A stretch of 24,232 nucleotides of DNA, taken from positions 1-24,232 of the forward strand of contig CANKWG010000008.1 in assembly GCA_947487325.1 (NCBI GenBank), given 5' to 3'. Below are positions 6,716 through 14,473 of this stretch, one piece after another. Under the pieces are notes generated by a model, which had not been told where the DNA came from, made no database searches, and worked only from the letters and a program-made list of their open reading frames with translations. Both the position numbers and the translations under genes were made by a program. Source of the stretch: Oxalobacteraceae bacterium (GTDB taxonomy: Bacteria; Pseudomonadota; Gammaproteobacteria; Burkholderiales; Burkholderiaceae_D). Within the stretch, counting starts at the first letter, position 1; the number at the start of each line of letters is the position of its first letter.

Positions 6716-7681
6716 TCAACGAATGACGACGCCCCAAGGCATTTCACCCACGTTGATCTCGCCCGAAGGGATCAACTGTTCTGTATCGATCACGGTCACG
6801 GAGTTCGAGCGGCCATTCGCGACATACAACTTTTTTCCATCGGGCGTAATTGCCATATTCCAAGGACGCTTGCCAACTGGGATGGTGGCGAGCACAGTAT
6901 TGTCCGACGTATCGATGGCCGAAACAGTGCCATCTTTGCCATTGGAGATGTAAACGCGCTTGCCATCGGGTGCCATGGTGACGCCGTTAGAGAAATTGCC
7001 CGCTTTGATTTGTTTGATGACCTTGCGGCTGGCAACATCGATTGCATAGACCATGCTGGCAATCTCCGAAGCGACATAAGCTACTTTGCCATCGGGACGA
7101 AACGCAATGCCACGTGGGCGATCACCCACCTTCACCGAGCCGATTTGTTTGCGTTTGCGCACATCAATTACATCAACGCTATCGGCTTCTTCGGCTGAGA
7201 CAAACATCAGTTTGCCGTCGGGGCTGAACACCGCATGCTCGGGATTTTTCCCTTTGGTTTTTACGGCAAACATTTTGCGACCCGTAGCTGTCGAAATGAA
7301 ATTCACCGAGTTACTGATCTCTGAGGCGGCCGCAACCCACTTGCCGTCAGGAGAAATTGACACCCCTTCCGGTGATTCGCCCAGATCAATGCTGCCCAAA
7401 ATCGATCGGTCTTCCAGATTGATTTTAAGCAGCGCATTGTGAGGTTGATCGCTGACATACAGGGTTTTGCCATCCATAGACACTGCCAGGCCGCGTGGCT
7501 TGTCGCCCGCTTTGATTTCAGCCACCACCGTATCGTTCTCTGTATCGATCACGGACAAGGTGCCCGATTTCTCGTTCGGGACGTAGGCAAAAGGCGCTGC
7601 CAACACCGTGGCGGATGCGCAAAGTGCTGCAAGTGTCAGAGTCAAAGCGGAAAATGAAGACAGATTTTTTTTGAATTGCAT
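6716..7681 (-). CDS. Periplasmic YVTN-family beta-propeller protein
   Basis: A 321-aa secreted propeller. Residues 1-29 are a Sec signal peptide (cleavage after TVLA or near AAPFAYV). Seven blades follow, each with a PDGK-type turn and a YV(A/S) strand; the PDGK-like turns fall at about residues 69, 111, 154, 196, 238 and 280, i.e. every 42 residues. It resembles the PQQ-dependent catabolism-associated beta-propeller group (TIGR03866 type), which occurs beside PQQ dehydrogenases, and here it indeed lies upstream of one. No catalytic residues are apparent, so a binding or scaffold role is likely. GAGG lies 9 nt before the ATG. It has its own terminator. Family fold is certain; partner and role are inferred. 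Confidence 0.88.
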   Translation of the reverse strand: MQFKKNLSSFSALTLTLAALCASATVLAAPFAYVPNEKSGTLSVIDTENDTVVAEIKAGDKPRGLAVSMDGKTLYVSDQPHNALLKINLEDRSILGSIDLGESPEGVSISPDGKWVAAASEISNSVNFISTATGRKMFAVKTKGKNPEHAVFSPDGKLMFVSAEEADSVDVIDVRKRKQIGSVKVGDRPRGIAFRPDGKVAYVASEIASMVYAIDVASRKVIKQIKAGNFSNGVTMAPDGKRVYISNGKDGTVSAIDTSDNTVLATIPVGKRPWNMAITPDGKKLYVANGRSNSVTVIDTEQLIPSGEINVGEMPWGVVIR

Positions 7682-7889
7682 GGGGATGTGCCTCTATTTA
7701 GTAGATTCAGATAATTGCCAGATTAAGGGAGGTCCGCCGTCAATTCGCCTTTAGGGGCGACCCAACCCGGCTGTGCGACGTTGGAACTCGGGAACTCGAG
7801 AGCGGGATACCATTTCGATAAATTACAAAAATTTCCAGGCTGTTACACGGCGTTTCCCAAGACGTAAATCAGAATCCAAAGGATAACTC
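7682..7889. other. Divergent control region between YVTN gene and folE
   Basis: No convincing gene. It contains a small hairpin TCGCC/GGCGA near 7745-7760 and an 8-bp tandem repeat GGAACTCG at 7783-7790 and 7791-7798. Promoters for both directions must lie here, but I could not identify clear -35/-10 pairs. Confidence 0.4.
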
Positions 7890-8027
7890 ATGACGCTCAT
7901 TGAAGCCGTTTCAGACCGGTGCCAAAAAGAATTTCCAAATTCGGGTACGATGGCGCGTCCATCGAAGCGCGGCATTGCCATGAGATCCTATCTTTTTGGC
8001 CGCGCAGCGAATCCCGTTATTTTTTGA
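7890..8027 (+). CDS. Possible 45-aa ORF immediately upstream of folE
   Basis: ATG at 7890 is preceded by AAAGGA with a 6-nt spacer, a better SD than that of folE. The product would be 45 residues, beginning MTLIEAVSDRCQKEF and ending GRAANPVIF, basic, without a TM segment or known domain. The stop TGA (8025-8027) lies 9 nt before the folE ATG and overlaps the GAAAG that serves as folE SD, so translation could be coupled. It may be a leader peptide, a small protein, or chance. Confidence 0.35.
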   Translation: MTLIEAVSDRCQKEFPNSGTMARPSKRGIAMRSYLFGRAANPVIF

Positions 8028-8036
8028 AAGAATTGC

Positions 8037-8612
8037 ATGTCCGAACATTTTACCGAACATGACTGGCGCCGCTTCCTCGCCAGCATAGGGGAAGATCCGG
8101 ATCGGCCGGGCCTGCTGGAAACCCCGGCGCGTGTGGCTAAAGCCTGGATGGCGTGGACAGCCGGATATCATCAAGAACCAGCCGATGTGCTTAAAACCTT
8201 CGAAGATGGTGCTGAGGAATACAACGAGCTTATCGTCGTTCGCAATATTCCTGTCTACAGCCATTGCGAGCATCACCTCGCCCCGTTTTTTGGCAAGGCG
8301 ACCGTCGGCTATATGCCGAACGGAAAAATTGTTGGCCTATCAAAGCTGACACGTCTGGTCGAATGCTTTTCTCGCCGCCTGCAGGTGCAGGAGCGTATGA
8401 CCATACAAATCGCAAACGCGCTTATGGAAACCCTGGAACCCAAGGCCGTGGGTGTCGTCGTACGCTGCCGGCATCTATGCATGGAAAGTCGCGGCATACG
8501 CACGGCGGGTGAAGAGACCGTGACCTCGGCAATGTTGGGCGAATTGCAACCTAATCTCGCCATGCGCACAGAGTTTTTGGATTTGGCGCGCGAAGATTCG
8601 GGGCGCTGGTAG
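8037..8612 (+). CDS. folE: GTP cyclohydrolase I
   Basis: A 191-aa type I GTP cyclohydrolase, which converts GTP to 7,8-dihydroneopterin triphosphate and formate, the first step to folate and, in some bacteria, to queuosine or tetrahydrobiopterin. Zinc ligands Cys77 and His80 are in VYSHCEHH and Cys148 in CRHLCMESRG; the substrate-binding stretches GYMPNGKIVGLSKLTRLVE and QERMTIQIA are intact. Length is close to the usual 180-220. The ATG at 8037 has only a GAAAG site; a small ORF ends 9 nt before it. It is a single gene with hairpins after the stop and converges on the SET-domain gene. Some betaproteobacteria carry two folE copies, so this need not be the only one. Confidence 0.96.
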   Translation: MSEHFTEHDWRRFLASIGEDPDRPGLLETPARVAKAWMAWTAGYHQEPADVLKTFEDGAEEYNELIVVRNIPVYSHCEHHLAPFFGKATVGYMPNGKIVGLSKLTRLVECFSRRLQVQERMTIQIANALMETLEPKAVGVVVRCRHLCMESRGIRTAGEETVTSAMLGELQPNLAMRTEFLDLAREDSGRW

Positions 8613-8615
8613 ATT

Positions 8616-8645
8616 TTCAGCGCTTGCTGAACGCAGGCACGTTCA
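8616..8645. terminator. Overlapping hairpins between folE and the SET gene
   Basis: TTCAGC-GCTT-GCTGAA (8616-8631) and TGAACG-CAGGCA-CGTTCA (8628-8645) share TGAA and so exclude each other. The second reaches into the SET gene stop codon. On the plus strand a T-rich stretch follows (CTTTCTTCTTTG). A plausible but weak bidirectional terminator. Confidence 0.4.
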
Positions 8646-9179
8646 AGCTTTCTTCTTTGTGGTCTTCTTTGCGGACTTTTTCGCAGATGTTTTTTCCTTT
8701 GGGGCCAACATGGTTCCGCGGCATTCGGCTGCGCCACAGCGGCATGCATAAGCCGCTTTGAGTGCCTTGCTCATTTTTTCTTCAATCACCAGCCCGTAAT
8801 CGTAAAAAAGTTCTTCGCCGCGAGAGATATCACGCAGTGCGTGAATGTAGACCCGCCCTTTTTTTTCCTGCGCTTCGCAATTCGGCTCGCATGCGTGGTT
8901 GATCCAGCGCGCATCATTGCCTTGATCGCCGCCATCAATCAATTTTCCACTCTCCAGGCTGAAAAAAAACGTGTGATGGGGATTGTCCGGATCGAGTCCG
9001 AAGCGCTTCTCGGCCTGCGCTTCGGTAATGCGTTTTCCCATGTACTCAATGATGCGAGCACCAAGGGGAATTTTCCGTGTCGCGAATACGCCATTGCCAT
9101 GAATGGCCGAGTGCCTCACACGAATGTGCGTATCTGCAAGTAGGGGTTCCGATGGTGAAGATGGGCTGCGTGATTTCAT
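8643..9179 (-). CDS. SET domain protein-lysine N-methyltransferase with Lys-rich tail
   Basis: A 178-aa SET protein. The SET core spans about 17-130: HGNGVFATRKIPLG (27-40), INHACEPNCEA (93-103, the cofactor-binding NHxCxPN), and GEELFYDYG (121-129, catalytic Tyr region). A post-SET-like CRCGAAECRG with Cys146, Cys148 and Cys153 follows, which with Cys101 could bind zinc as in eukaryotic enzymes. Residues 161-178 are a Lys/Ala/Thr tail like histone H1. Such proteins use SAM to methylate lysines; in bacteria the targets are mostly unknown, with histone-like proteins suggested in Chlamydia. The gene converges on folE. No SD is seen before the ATG at 9179. Enzyme class is confident, substrate is not known. 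Confidence 0.9.
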   Translation of the reverse strand: MKSRSPSSPSEPLLADTHIRVRHSAIHGNGVFATRKIPLGARIIEYMGKRITEAQAEKRFGLDPDNPHHTFFFSLESGKLIDGGDQGNDARWINHACEPNCEAQEKKGRVYIHALRDISRGEELFYDYGLVIEEKMSKALKAAYACRCGAAECRGTMLAPKEKTSAKKSAKKTTKKKA

Positions 9180-9466
9180 GGGGCGAGGTACATGCGTGGG
9201 TGATGGTCACAGTTCATTTTGTGTCGTCGATAGCGTGTACAAAGATTGCTGTTGACATAAGAGCGCGATGATAGCTTGCGATGGCCGGGTGACACAAGGA
9301 ATGCGTTCACATTGGCAAGTGCCATGATCGTGTAGTGGACATTTTTTCCTCATAAGCGGTAGTTTTTTCTACTCGCGCTATTCCGGGATGCGCATGTGCG
9401 TTGGCGTCCGTCCATGGCATAGGACTTGCGGTGCAAGCTTCTTCCATCAATAGCAAGGAGAAATCT
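9180..9466. other. Divergent intergenic region, SET gene / DUF4142 gene
   Basis: No gene is supported in these 287 bp. A TTGACA at 9252-9257 has no matching -10 box at 16-18 nt. A short imperfect hairpin with a T-rich loop (GTAG-TTTTTT-CTAC) lies near 9359-9372. Nothing else stands out. Confidence 0.4.
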
Positions 9467-10237
9467 ATGCCCATGCAAAACATCAAGTCCGGTGTCGCCG
9501 GAATTTTCTTCGGATTGGTCAGTACCGCCCTTCTGACGAATTCACTGACCGTTCATCCTCAGGATAAAGGGAACAAACCTTCCGCGTCGCAAAGCAAGGA
9601 AACTTCATCCGGTGTTTCGCAGGCCAAATTGAATCAATCCGATGAGCGCATGCTGAGGCAACTCGCCCAGGCCTATCTCGCCGAAATCGCTCTGGGCAAG
9701 CTTGCGCTGGATAAAGCCCAAAGCAATGAAGTCAAAAGCTTTGCCAAAAAAATGCTTGATGACCATATGAAAGCGCAGGATGAGCTGAAACAGCTGGCTC
9801 AGTCCAAGGGGATGAGTTTGCCTGTCGAGGTAGATCGTCAGCAGCAATCAGTCGAGAAAAAATTGGCAGCGCTCTCGGGGGAAAAATTCGACCGCCAGTA
9901 CATGAACCATGAGAGCACGCGCGCTTTGAAGGATACGCACCGACTGCTTGAACGCATCAACAGCAAAGCAGAGGATGCTGACCTGAAAGGCTATGCCAGC
10001 AAAATCATCGCTACGGTGGAAACCCATCAGCAAATGGCTAACGATACCCGCAAAAATCTCAAACCAACCAGCGAAGGTAAAAGTGGTGCGGGTCAATCGG
10101 AGTCATCAGGATCACCGGCATCTTCAGGGGCGTCCGGTGAATCTGGCGCGGGCGGTGGAACCGGTAAGCCGGAAGGGGCGTATGACTCAGGTACCCCAGA
10201 CGGCGCCCCAGGTGGTGCTCGCAGCCCTCGCCAGTAA
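9467..10237 (+). CDS. DUF4142 domain-containing protein
   Basis: A 256-aa protein with a DUF4142 domain at about 56-196 (ferritin-like four-helix type). Signature parts are AYLAEIALGKLALDKAQSNEVKSFAKKMLDDH split over residues 69-100 and ETHQQMANDTRKNL near 185-198. Residues 5-28 form a hydrophobic N-terminal segment, either an uncleaved anchor or a poor signal peptide. From residue 200 to the end is a Gly/Ser/Pro-rich tail of low complexity. The open frame begins at 9401, but the ATG at 9467 has AAGGAG 6 nt upstream and was chosen. DUF4142 proteins are exported and are often linked to stress; the biochemical role is not known. A COG2509 gene follows after 109 bp. Confidence 0.9.
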   Translation: MPMQNIKSGVAGIFFGLVSTALLTNSLTVHPQDKGNKPSASQSKETSSGVSQAKLNQSDERMLRQLAQAYLAEIALGKLALDKAQSNEVKSFAKKMLDDHMKAQDELKQLAQSKGMSLPVEVDRQQQSVEKKLAALSGEKFDRQYMNHESTRALKDTHRLLERINSKAEDADLKGYASKIIATVETHQQMANDTRKNLKPTSEGKSGAGQSESSGSPASSGASGESGAGGGTGKPEGAYDSGTPDGAPGGARSPRQ

Positions 10238-10346
10238 GCACTGCGCAGGTCAGGACAGGAAGCTTTGGGTAAAATGGTGGCCTTCTGGCCGCACGGTGAT
10301 GAGCTTGCATCGCCGGTTCTGCCCACTATCCACCGGGCCTGCGTTT

Positions 10347-11948
10347 ATGTTGCGACTCACCGACGTACATCTCCCGCTTGATCATCCCGAGCAGGCATTG
10401 AAAGAAGCCGTGCTCGACAGACTGGGCATTGCTGCCGATCATCTGCGCGGGCTGAATATCTTTCGTCGTGCCTTTGATGCGCGAAAAAAATCGGCCATCC
10501 AACTCGTGTACACCGTCGACGTTGAAGTCGACGATGAGCCTGCGCTTCTGTTGCGCCGCGTGCCTAAGCTCGGACCTACACCTGACTTAAGCTACCAATT
10601 CGTTGCGCAGGCACCCGCTCGAGCGGGCTTGCGTCCGGTGGTGATTGGCTTCGGACCTTGCGGATTGTTTGCTGCGCTCATTCTTGCGCAATCAGGATTC
10701 AGACCGATCATCATTGAGCGTGGCAAGCCGGTGCGGGAGAGGACCAAAGATACGTTTGGTCTTTGGCGCAAGCGCGAACTGCATCCTGAATCCAACGTCC
10801 AATTCGGCGAAGGGGGTGCCGGCACTTTCTCCGACGGTAAGTTATGGACGCAGGTCAGTGATCCGCGGCACTACGGTCGCAAGGTACTGGAGGAGTTCGT
10901 CAAGGCAGATGCACCTTCAGAAATTCTTTACGTCAGCAAGCCCCACATCGGTACTTTCCGTTTGGTCAAAATGATTGAACAAATGCGTGCAAGTATTATT
11001 GCGTTGGGTGGCGAGTTCCGTTTCGAGCAGAAGGTCGATGGCCTGGAGATTGTTGACGGCAAAGTGCGCGGGCTGCGTTTATCGACCGGCGAACAAATTG
11101 AGGCAGATCATGTCGTGCTCGCGATTGGTCATAGCGCGCGTGACACGTTCCAGATGGTGCATGAGGCGGGCGTTTATGTAGAGGCCAAGCCTTTCTCCAT
11201 CGGCTTTCGAATCGAACACCCGCAGTCATTGATTGATCGGGCGCGTTTTGGCGTAAACGCCGGTAATCCCATTCTTGGTGCTGCAGACTACAAGCTGGTT
11301 CATCATGCAAGTAATGGACGTTCGGTCTACAGCTTTTGTATGTGCCCCGGGGGTACCGTGATTGCTGCAGCATCTGAACCGGGTCGGGTGGTCACCAACG
11401 GGATGAGTCAGTATTCTCGTAATGAGCGCAATGCGAATGCCGGCATCGTCGTGGGAATCACTCCTGCGGATTATCCGGGCGGACCGCTGGCGGGGATTGA
11501 TTTTCAGAGAGCAATCGAGTCGCGTGCTTTCGAGATAGGGGGCGCAGATTACGATGCGCCTGGCCAGCTGGTGGGTGATTTTATTGCCGCGCGTCCGTCA
11601 ACGACGTGGGGTTCCGTAACGCCTTCCTACCAACCCGGTGTCAAACTGGGCAGCCTTGATCCGGTATTGCCAGCGTATGCAATTGAAGCCATTCGTGAAG
11701 CCTTGCCCGCATTTGATAAACAGATTCGGGGCTTCGCCATGCCTGATGCCGTACTCACTGGTGTCGAGACACGTACTTCATCGCCAGTGCGTATACGTCG
11801 GGATGATAATTTTCAGAGCATCAATACCGTCGGTCTCTATCCGGCGGGTGAAGGCGCGGGCTATGCCGGCGGGATCATGTCAGCCGCGATCGATGGCATT
11901 CGTGTGGCCGAAGCAGTAGCCCTGTCGATTTGCGCGCGCCACAAGTAA
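10347..11948 (+). CDS. FAD-dependent dehydrogenase, COG2509 family
   Basis: A 533-aa predicted NAD(FAD)-utilising dehydrogenase. The N-terminal about 90 residues form the family-specific leading domain (MLRLTDVHLPLDHPEQAL). The FAD Rossmann motif is GFGPCGLFAALILAQSG (101-117), with the Glu-ending strand IIIERG (121-126). The family signature GEGGAGTFSDGKLWTQV follows at 154-170, then AIGHSARDTF, and the C-terminal FAD-contacting stretch GEGAGYAGGIMSAAIDGIR. The reading frame is open to 9993, but the upstream part overlaps the DUF4142 gene and looks like a shadow; the ATG at 10347 gives the normal family start. No SD is seen. Substrate and pathway are unknown for the whole family. A long palindrome starts right after the stop codon. 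Confidence 0.9.
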   Translation: MLRLTDVHLPLDHPEQALKEAVLDRLGIAADHLRGLNIFRRAFDARKKSAIQLVYTVDVEVDDEPALLLRRVPKLGPTPDLSYQFVAQAPARAGLRPVVIGFGPCGLFAALILAQSGFRPIIIERGKPVRERTKDTFGLWRKRELHPESNVQFGEGGAGTFSDGKLWTQVSDPRHYGRKVLEEFVKADAPSEILYVSKPHIGTFRLVKMIEQMRASIIALGGEFRFEQKVDGLEIVDGKVRGLRLSTGEQIEADHVVLAIGHSARDTFQMVHEAGVYVEAKPFSIGFRIEHPQSLIDRARFGVNAGNPILGAADYKLVHHASNGRSVYSFCMCPGGTVIAAASEPGRVVTNGMSQYSRNERNANAGIVVGITPADYPGGPLAGIDFQRAIESRAFEIGGADYDAPGQLVGDFIAARPSTTWGSVTPSYQPGVKLGSLDPVLPAYAIEAIREALPAFDKQIRGFAMPDAVLTGVETRTSSPVRIRRDDNFQSINTVGLYPAGEGAGYAGGIMSAAIDGIRVAEAVALSICARHK

Positions 11949-11973
11949 CATGGGCCGCTTAAAGCGGCCCATG
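11949..11973. terminator. Perfect palindromic hairpin between convergent genes
   Basis: Twelve-base arms (CATGGGCCGCTT and its complement) meet around a single A directly after the COG2509 stop. There is no long T tract on the plus side (CTGATCTTTCG). It lies between the COG2509 and phasin genes and probably ends both transcripts. Confidence 0.6.
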
Positions 11974-12001
11974 CTGATCTTTCGATGACTACTTAGATTA
12001 T

Positions 12002-12565
12002 TTACTGCTTCTTCGAGCGAGCAGGCTTTTCAGTGGCTGGTACGAAATGCTTGCTTGCTTCGTTCATGCTCTCTTCCAGCGTCTCGGCTGCATGCTTGCC
12101 AACTTTAACGATCTGCTCGTAAGTGGCATTTGCATTCGCAACGCTGGCTTTGAGAATGGAGACGGCGTTTTCGGTGCCGGCTGGTGCTGCTTTCGACAAA
12201 TCGTCGATCAGTTTGTTCACCTGACGTGAAGTTTCGCTAATGCGCGCTTCGGTGACTTTGGTGAATTCAGCTTGTGCCCGCGTTGCGATGCCGGCGACAT
12301 GGCGGCCGTAGGCAAGTACTTTTTCGGCGTTAGGTTGCGCTTGTGACGATGTCAGGGCGAGTACTTCCTGAGGGTCTTTTGCCGAAAGAATTTGTTGCGC
12401 GGCAGCAGAGCTGTGCTCCAGCGAAGCCTTTGCGGTGGCGATATTCAGTTCAACCAGCTCAGCCATGCTGTGCAGAGTCTTATTCGCGAAATCGTTCATC
12501 GCAGCAATTTGTGCATCGATGGAAGCCTTGGTGGCATTAGAAAACTGGTCAGCGGTAGAAAACAT
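12002..12565 (-). CDS. Phasin family protein
   Basis: A 187-aa phasin of the betaproteobacterial granule-associated type (TIGR01841/Phasin_2). It opens FSTADQFSNATKASIDAQIAAM, has ELNIATAKASLEHSSAAAQQIL and the DPQEVLALTSSQAQPNAEKVLAYGR block typical of PhaP, then amphipathic helices and a Lys-rich C-terminal end (KPARSKKQ). Phasins coat polyhydroxyalkanoate granules and control their size and number. The frame is open to 12628, but the ATG at 12565 has AAGGAG 7 nt upstream. A near-consensus promoter lies at 12634-12661, which fits the high expression usual for phasins. No pha synthase gene is in the window. It is divergent from an acyl-CoA ligase. Confidence 0.93.
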   Translation of the reverse strand: MFSTADQFSNATKASIDAQIAAMNDFANKTLHSMAELVELNIATAKASLEHSSAAAQQILSAKDPQEVLALTSSQAQPNAEKVLAYGRHVAGIATRAQAEFTKVTEARISETSRQVNKLIDDLSKAAPAGTENAVSILKASVANANATYEQIVKVGKHAAETLEESMNEASKHFVPATEKPARSKKQ

Positions 12566-12633
12566 GGCGTTTCTCCTTGTTGTTTGGGTGAATTTTGGTC
12601 GGCGATCACGCTTTGTGCGCCGCAACAAGCCCG

Positions 12634-12661
12634 ATTTTACGAGCTTTCAATCCGCTGTCAA
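12634..12661 (-). promoter_or_regulatory. Sigma70-type promoter of the phasin gene
   Basis: On the minus strand TTGACA (12656-12661) and TAAAAT (12634-12639) are separated by 16 bp, near consensus. Transcription would start about 60 nt upstream of the phasin ATG. Confidence 0.7.
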
Positions 12662-12785
12662 GCATTTTTTGTGCGGCACAGCAAAAATGATTCCGGCCGA
12701 CCATAAAGTTGCCATTTAAAAACGATTTATCGTAAAAAAAAGCCAGTGCTTAACAGGCTGTCCCGAGAATTGACTGGCAGACTCC

Positions 12786-12791
12786 TATAAT
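12786..12791 (+). promoter_or_regulatory. -10 box TATAAT upstream of the acyl-CoA ligase
   Basis: A perfect TATAAT lies 29 nt before the ATG at 12821. TTGACT at 12770-12775 is only 10 bp away and so cannot be its -35; no good -35 is seen at 16-18 bp. If the box is used, the GTG at 12794 would be too near the transcript start, which supports the ATG at 12821. Confidence 0.4.
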
Positions 12792-12820
12792 CCGTGACCC
12801 GTCTACGAGTGCGCCCCAGA

Positions 12821-14473
12821 ATGAATACCGCTCACTATGCTCATTGGCCTGCAGGATTGCCTCATGAGCTCAACCCGCCAGAAACCAGCGTCTATGTGAA
12901 CCTCGACATTTCTGCTCGTCGATATCCGGATAAAGCAGCGCTGATTTTTTATGGTCGTGAGATCAGCTATCGTCAGCTGCAAGAAGAAGTCGATGCGCTG
13001 GCGGGCTATCTGCAGCAAGTGTGCGGAATTGCCAGAGGCGACCGGGTGCTTCTGCATATGCAGAATTGCCCACAGTTCGTCATCGGGTTTTATGCCATCT
13101 TGCGCGCTGATGCGGTCGTGGTACCCGTAAATCCCATGCTGCTCACGGAAGAGTTGCGTCATACCCTTGAAGACAGTGGCGCGCGGGTCGCGCTGTCTGC
13201 GCAGGAGCTGCTTCCTCAGCTGCAGCCGCTGCGAGCCGAGGGCATGCTCGAACACGCAATCATTGCTCGTTATGCGGATTACATCGGCGCCAGTGATGAT
13301 CCTATGCCTGACTGGGTACGAAATGCTGATCTGGCTGCGACCGATCCGATATTGACGCCATGGGATCAGGCTATCGCAGCAGCGAAGCACCCGTTATCGC
13401 ATCAGGCGGGGCCCGATGATCTGGCGTGCATGCCCTACACCTCCGGCACGACCGGCCGGCCTAAGGGTTGTATGCACACACACAGCAATATGATGTTCCC
13501 AGTGGTTAGTGCTGCGCTATGGTCAGGCGGGTCGCCGGATCACAAGGTACTCGCATGCCTGCCCATGTTTCATGTGACTGGCATGCAAATGAGCATGAAC
13601 GCCGCGATCTATATGAGTGCCACCCTGATCATCATGCCGCGCTGGGATCGTGATCTTGCCGGCCGCTGGATTACGCGATATCGGATCACCAGTTGGACGA
13701 GTATTCCGACGATGATGATCGACTTCCTCTCCAACCCGAAGCTTGGGGACTATGACATCAGCAGCTTGAAACGCGTGTCGGGTGGTGGCGCGGCGATGCC
13801 CGCAGCCATTGCACAAAAATTGCTCGATCTCACCGGCCTTCGCTATATGGAAGGCTATGGTTTGTCCGAAACGATCGCCACCACGCACTCCAACCCTATA
13901 CAGAATCTCAAGCAGCAATGTCTGGGCATACCGATATTTTCTGTTGATTCCCGCGTGATTGATCCGCATACCCACGCCACGCTACCGCCCAATGAAGTGG
14001 GTGAAATCATTATGCATGGCCCGCAGATTTTTCGGGGCTACTGGGGTGACGAAGTAAAAACGCGCGAGGCCTTCGTTGAGATTGATGGCAAATCTTTTTT
14101 CCGATCGGGCGATCTGGGCTATGTTGATGACGAAGGTTTTTTCTTTTTTACGGATCGCCTCAAACGCATGATCAATGCGAGTGGTTACAAAGTCTGGCCC
14201 GCTGAGGTTGAGGCCATGATGTACCGCCATCCGTCTATCCGCGAATGCTGCATCATCGCGGCCAAAGACGACTATCGCGGTGAGACGGTCAAGGCCGTCG
14301 TCGTCCTGAAAGACGGCGCGAATCTGACAGCAGAAGACCTCATCCAGTGGTCGCGTGAACAGATGGCGGCTTACAAGGTGCCGCGCTTGGTGGCATTCGT
14401 CGATGCCTTGCCGAAGTCCGCAACAGGCAAAGTGATGTGGCGCCAATTACAGGAAGCTGAGCAGCGTACATGA
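12821..14473 (+). CDS. AMP-dependent acyl-CoA synthetase (long-chain fatty acid-CoA ligase family)
   Basis: A 550-aa ANL-superfamily enzyme that activates a carboxylic acid with ATP and CoA through an acyl-adenylate. Core motifs are intact: YTSGTTGRPKG (206-216), GYGLSE (345-350), RSGDLGY (428-434), the hinge DRLKRMINASGYKVWP and the catalytic Lys537 in PKSATGK. Overall similarity is to fatty-acid CoA ligases; chain length cannot be read out. The frame opens at GTG 12794, but the ATG at 12821 starts MNTAHYAHWPAGLPHELNPP, which looks natural. The stop overlaps the radical SAM start by 4 nt (ATGA), so the two are coupled. It faces away from the phasin gene, which hints at fatty acid or PHA metabolism. 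N-terminus assignment is moderate. Confidence 0.93.
   Translation: MNTAHYAHWPAGLPHELNPPETSVYVNLDISARRYPDKAALIFYGREISYRQLQEEVDALAGYLQQVCGIARGDRVLLHMQNCPQFVIGFYAILRADAVVVPVNPMLLTEELRHTLEDSGARVALSAQELLPQLQPLRAEGMLEHAIIARYADYIGASDDPMPDWVRNADLAATDPILTPWDQAIAAAKHPLSHQAGPDDLACMPYTSGTTGRPKGCMHTHSNMMFPVVSAALWSGGSPDHKVLACLPMFHVTGMQMSMNAAIYMSATLIIMPRWDRDLAGRWITRYRITSWTSIPTMMIDFLSNPKLGDYDISSLKRVSGGGAAMPAAIAQKLLDLTGLRYMEGYGLSETIATTHSNPIQNLKQQCLGIPIFSVDSRVIDPHTHATLPPNEVGEIIMHGPQIFRGYWGDEVKTREAFVEIDGKSFFRSGDLGYVDDEGFFFFTDRLKRMINASGYKVWPAEVEAMMYRHPSIRECCIIAAKDDYRGETVKAVVVLKDGANLTAEDLIQWSREQMAAYKVPRLVAFVDALPKSATGKVMWRQLQEAEQRT

Noticed and set aside
7682..8036. THF or other folate riboswitch upstream of folE
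   Set aside because: No conserved aptamer elements were recognised; only a small hairpin and a short tandem repeat.
9252..9280. TTGACA as a -35 box for the DUF4142 gene
   Set aside because: No acceptable -10 hexamer at 16-18 bp.
9993..10346. N-terminal extension of the COG2509 protein
   Set aside because: The extra 118 codons are mostly antisense-like filler in another frame of the DUF4142 gene; family proteins start at the MLRLTD position.
12770..12791. TTGACT plus TATAAT as one sigma70 promoter
   Set aside because: The two hexamers are only 10 bp apart, too close for a -35/-10 pair; only the -10 box is kept, with low confidence.
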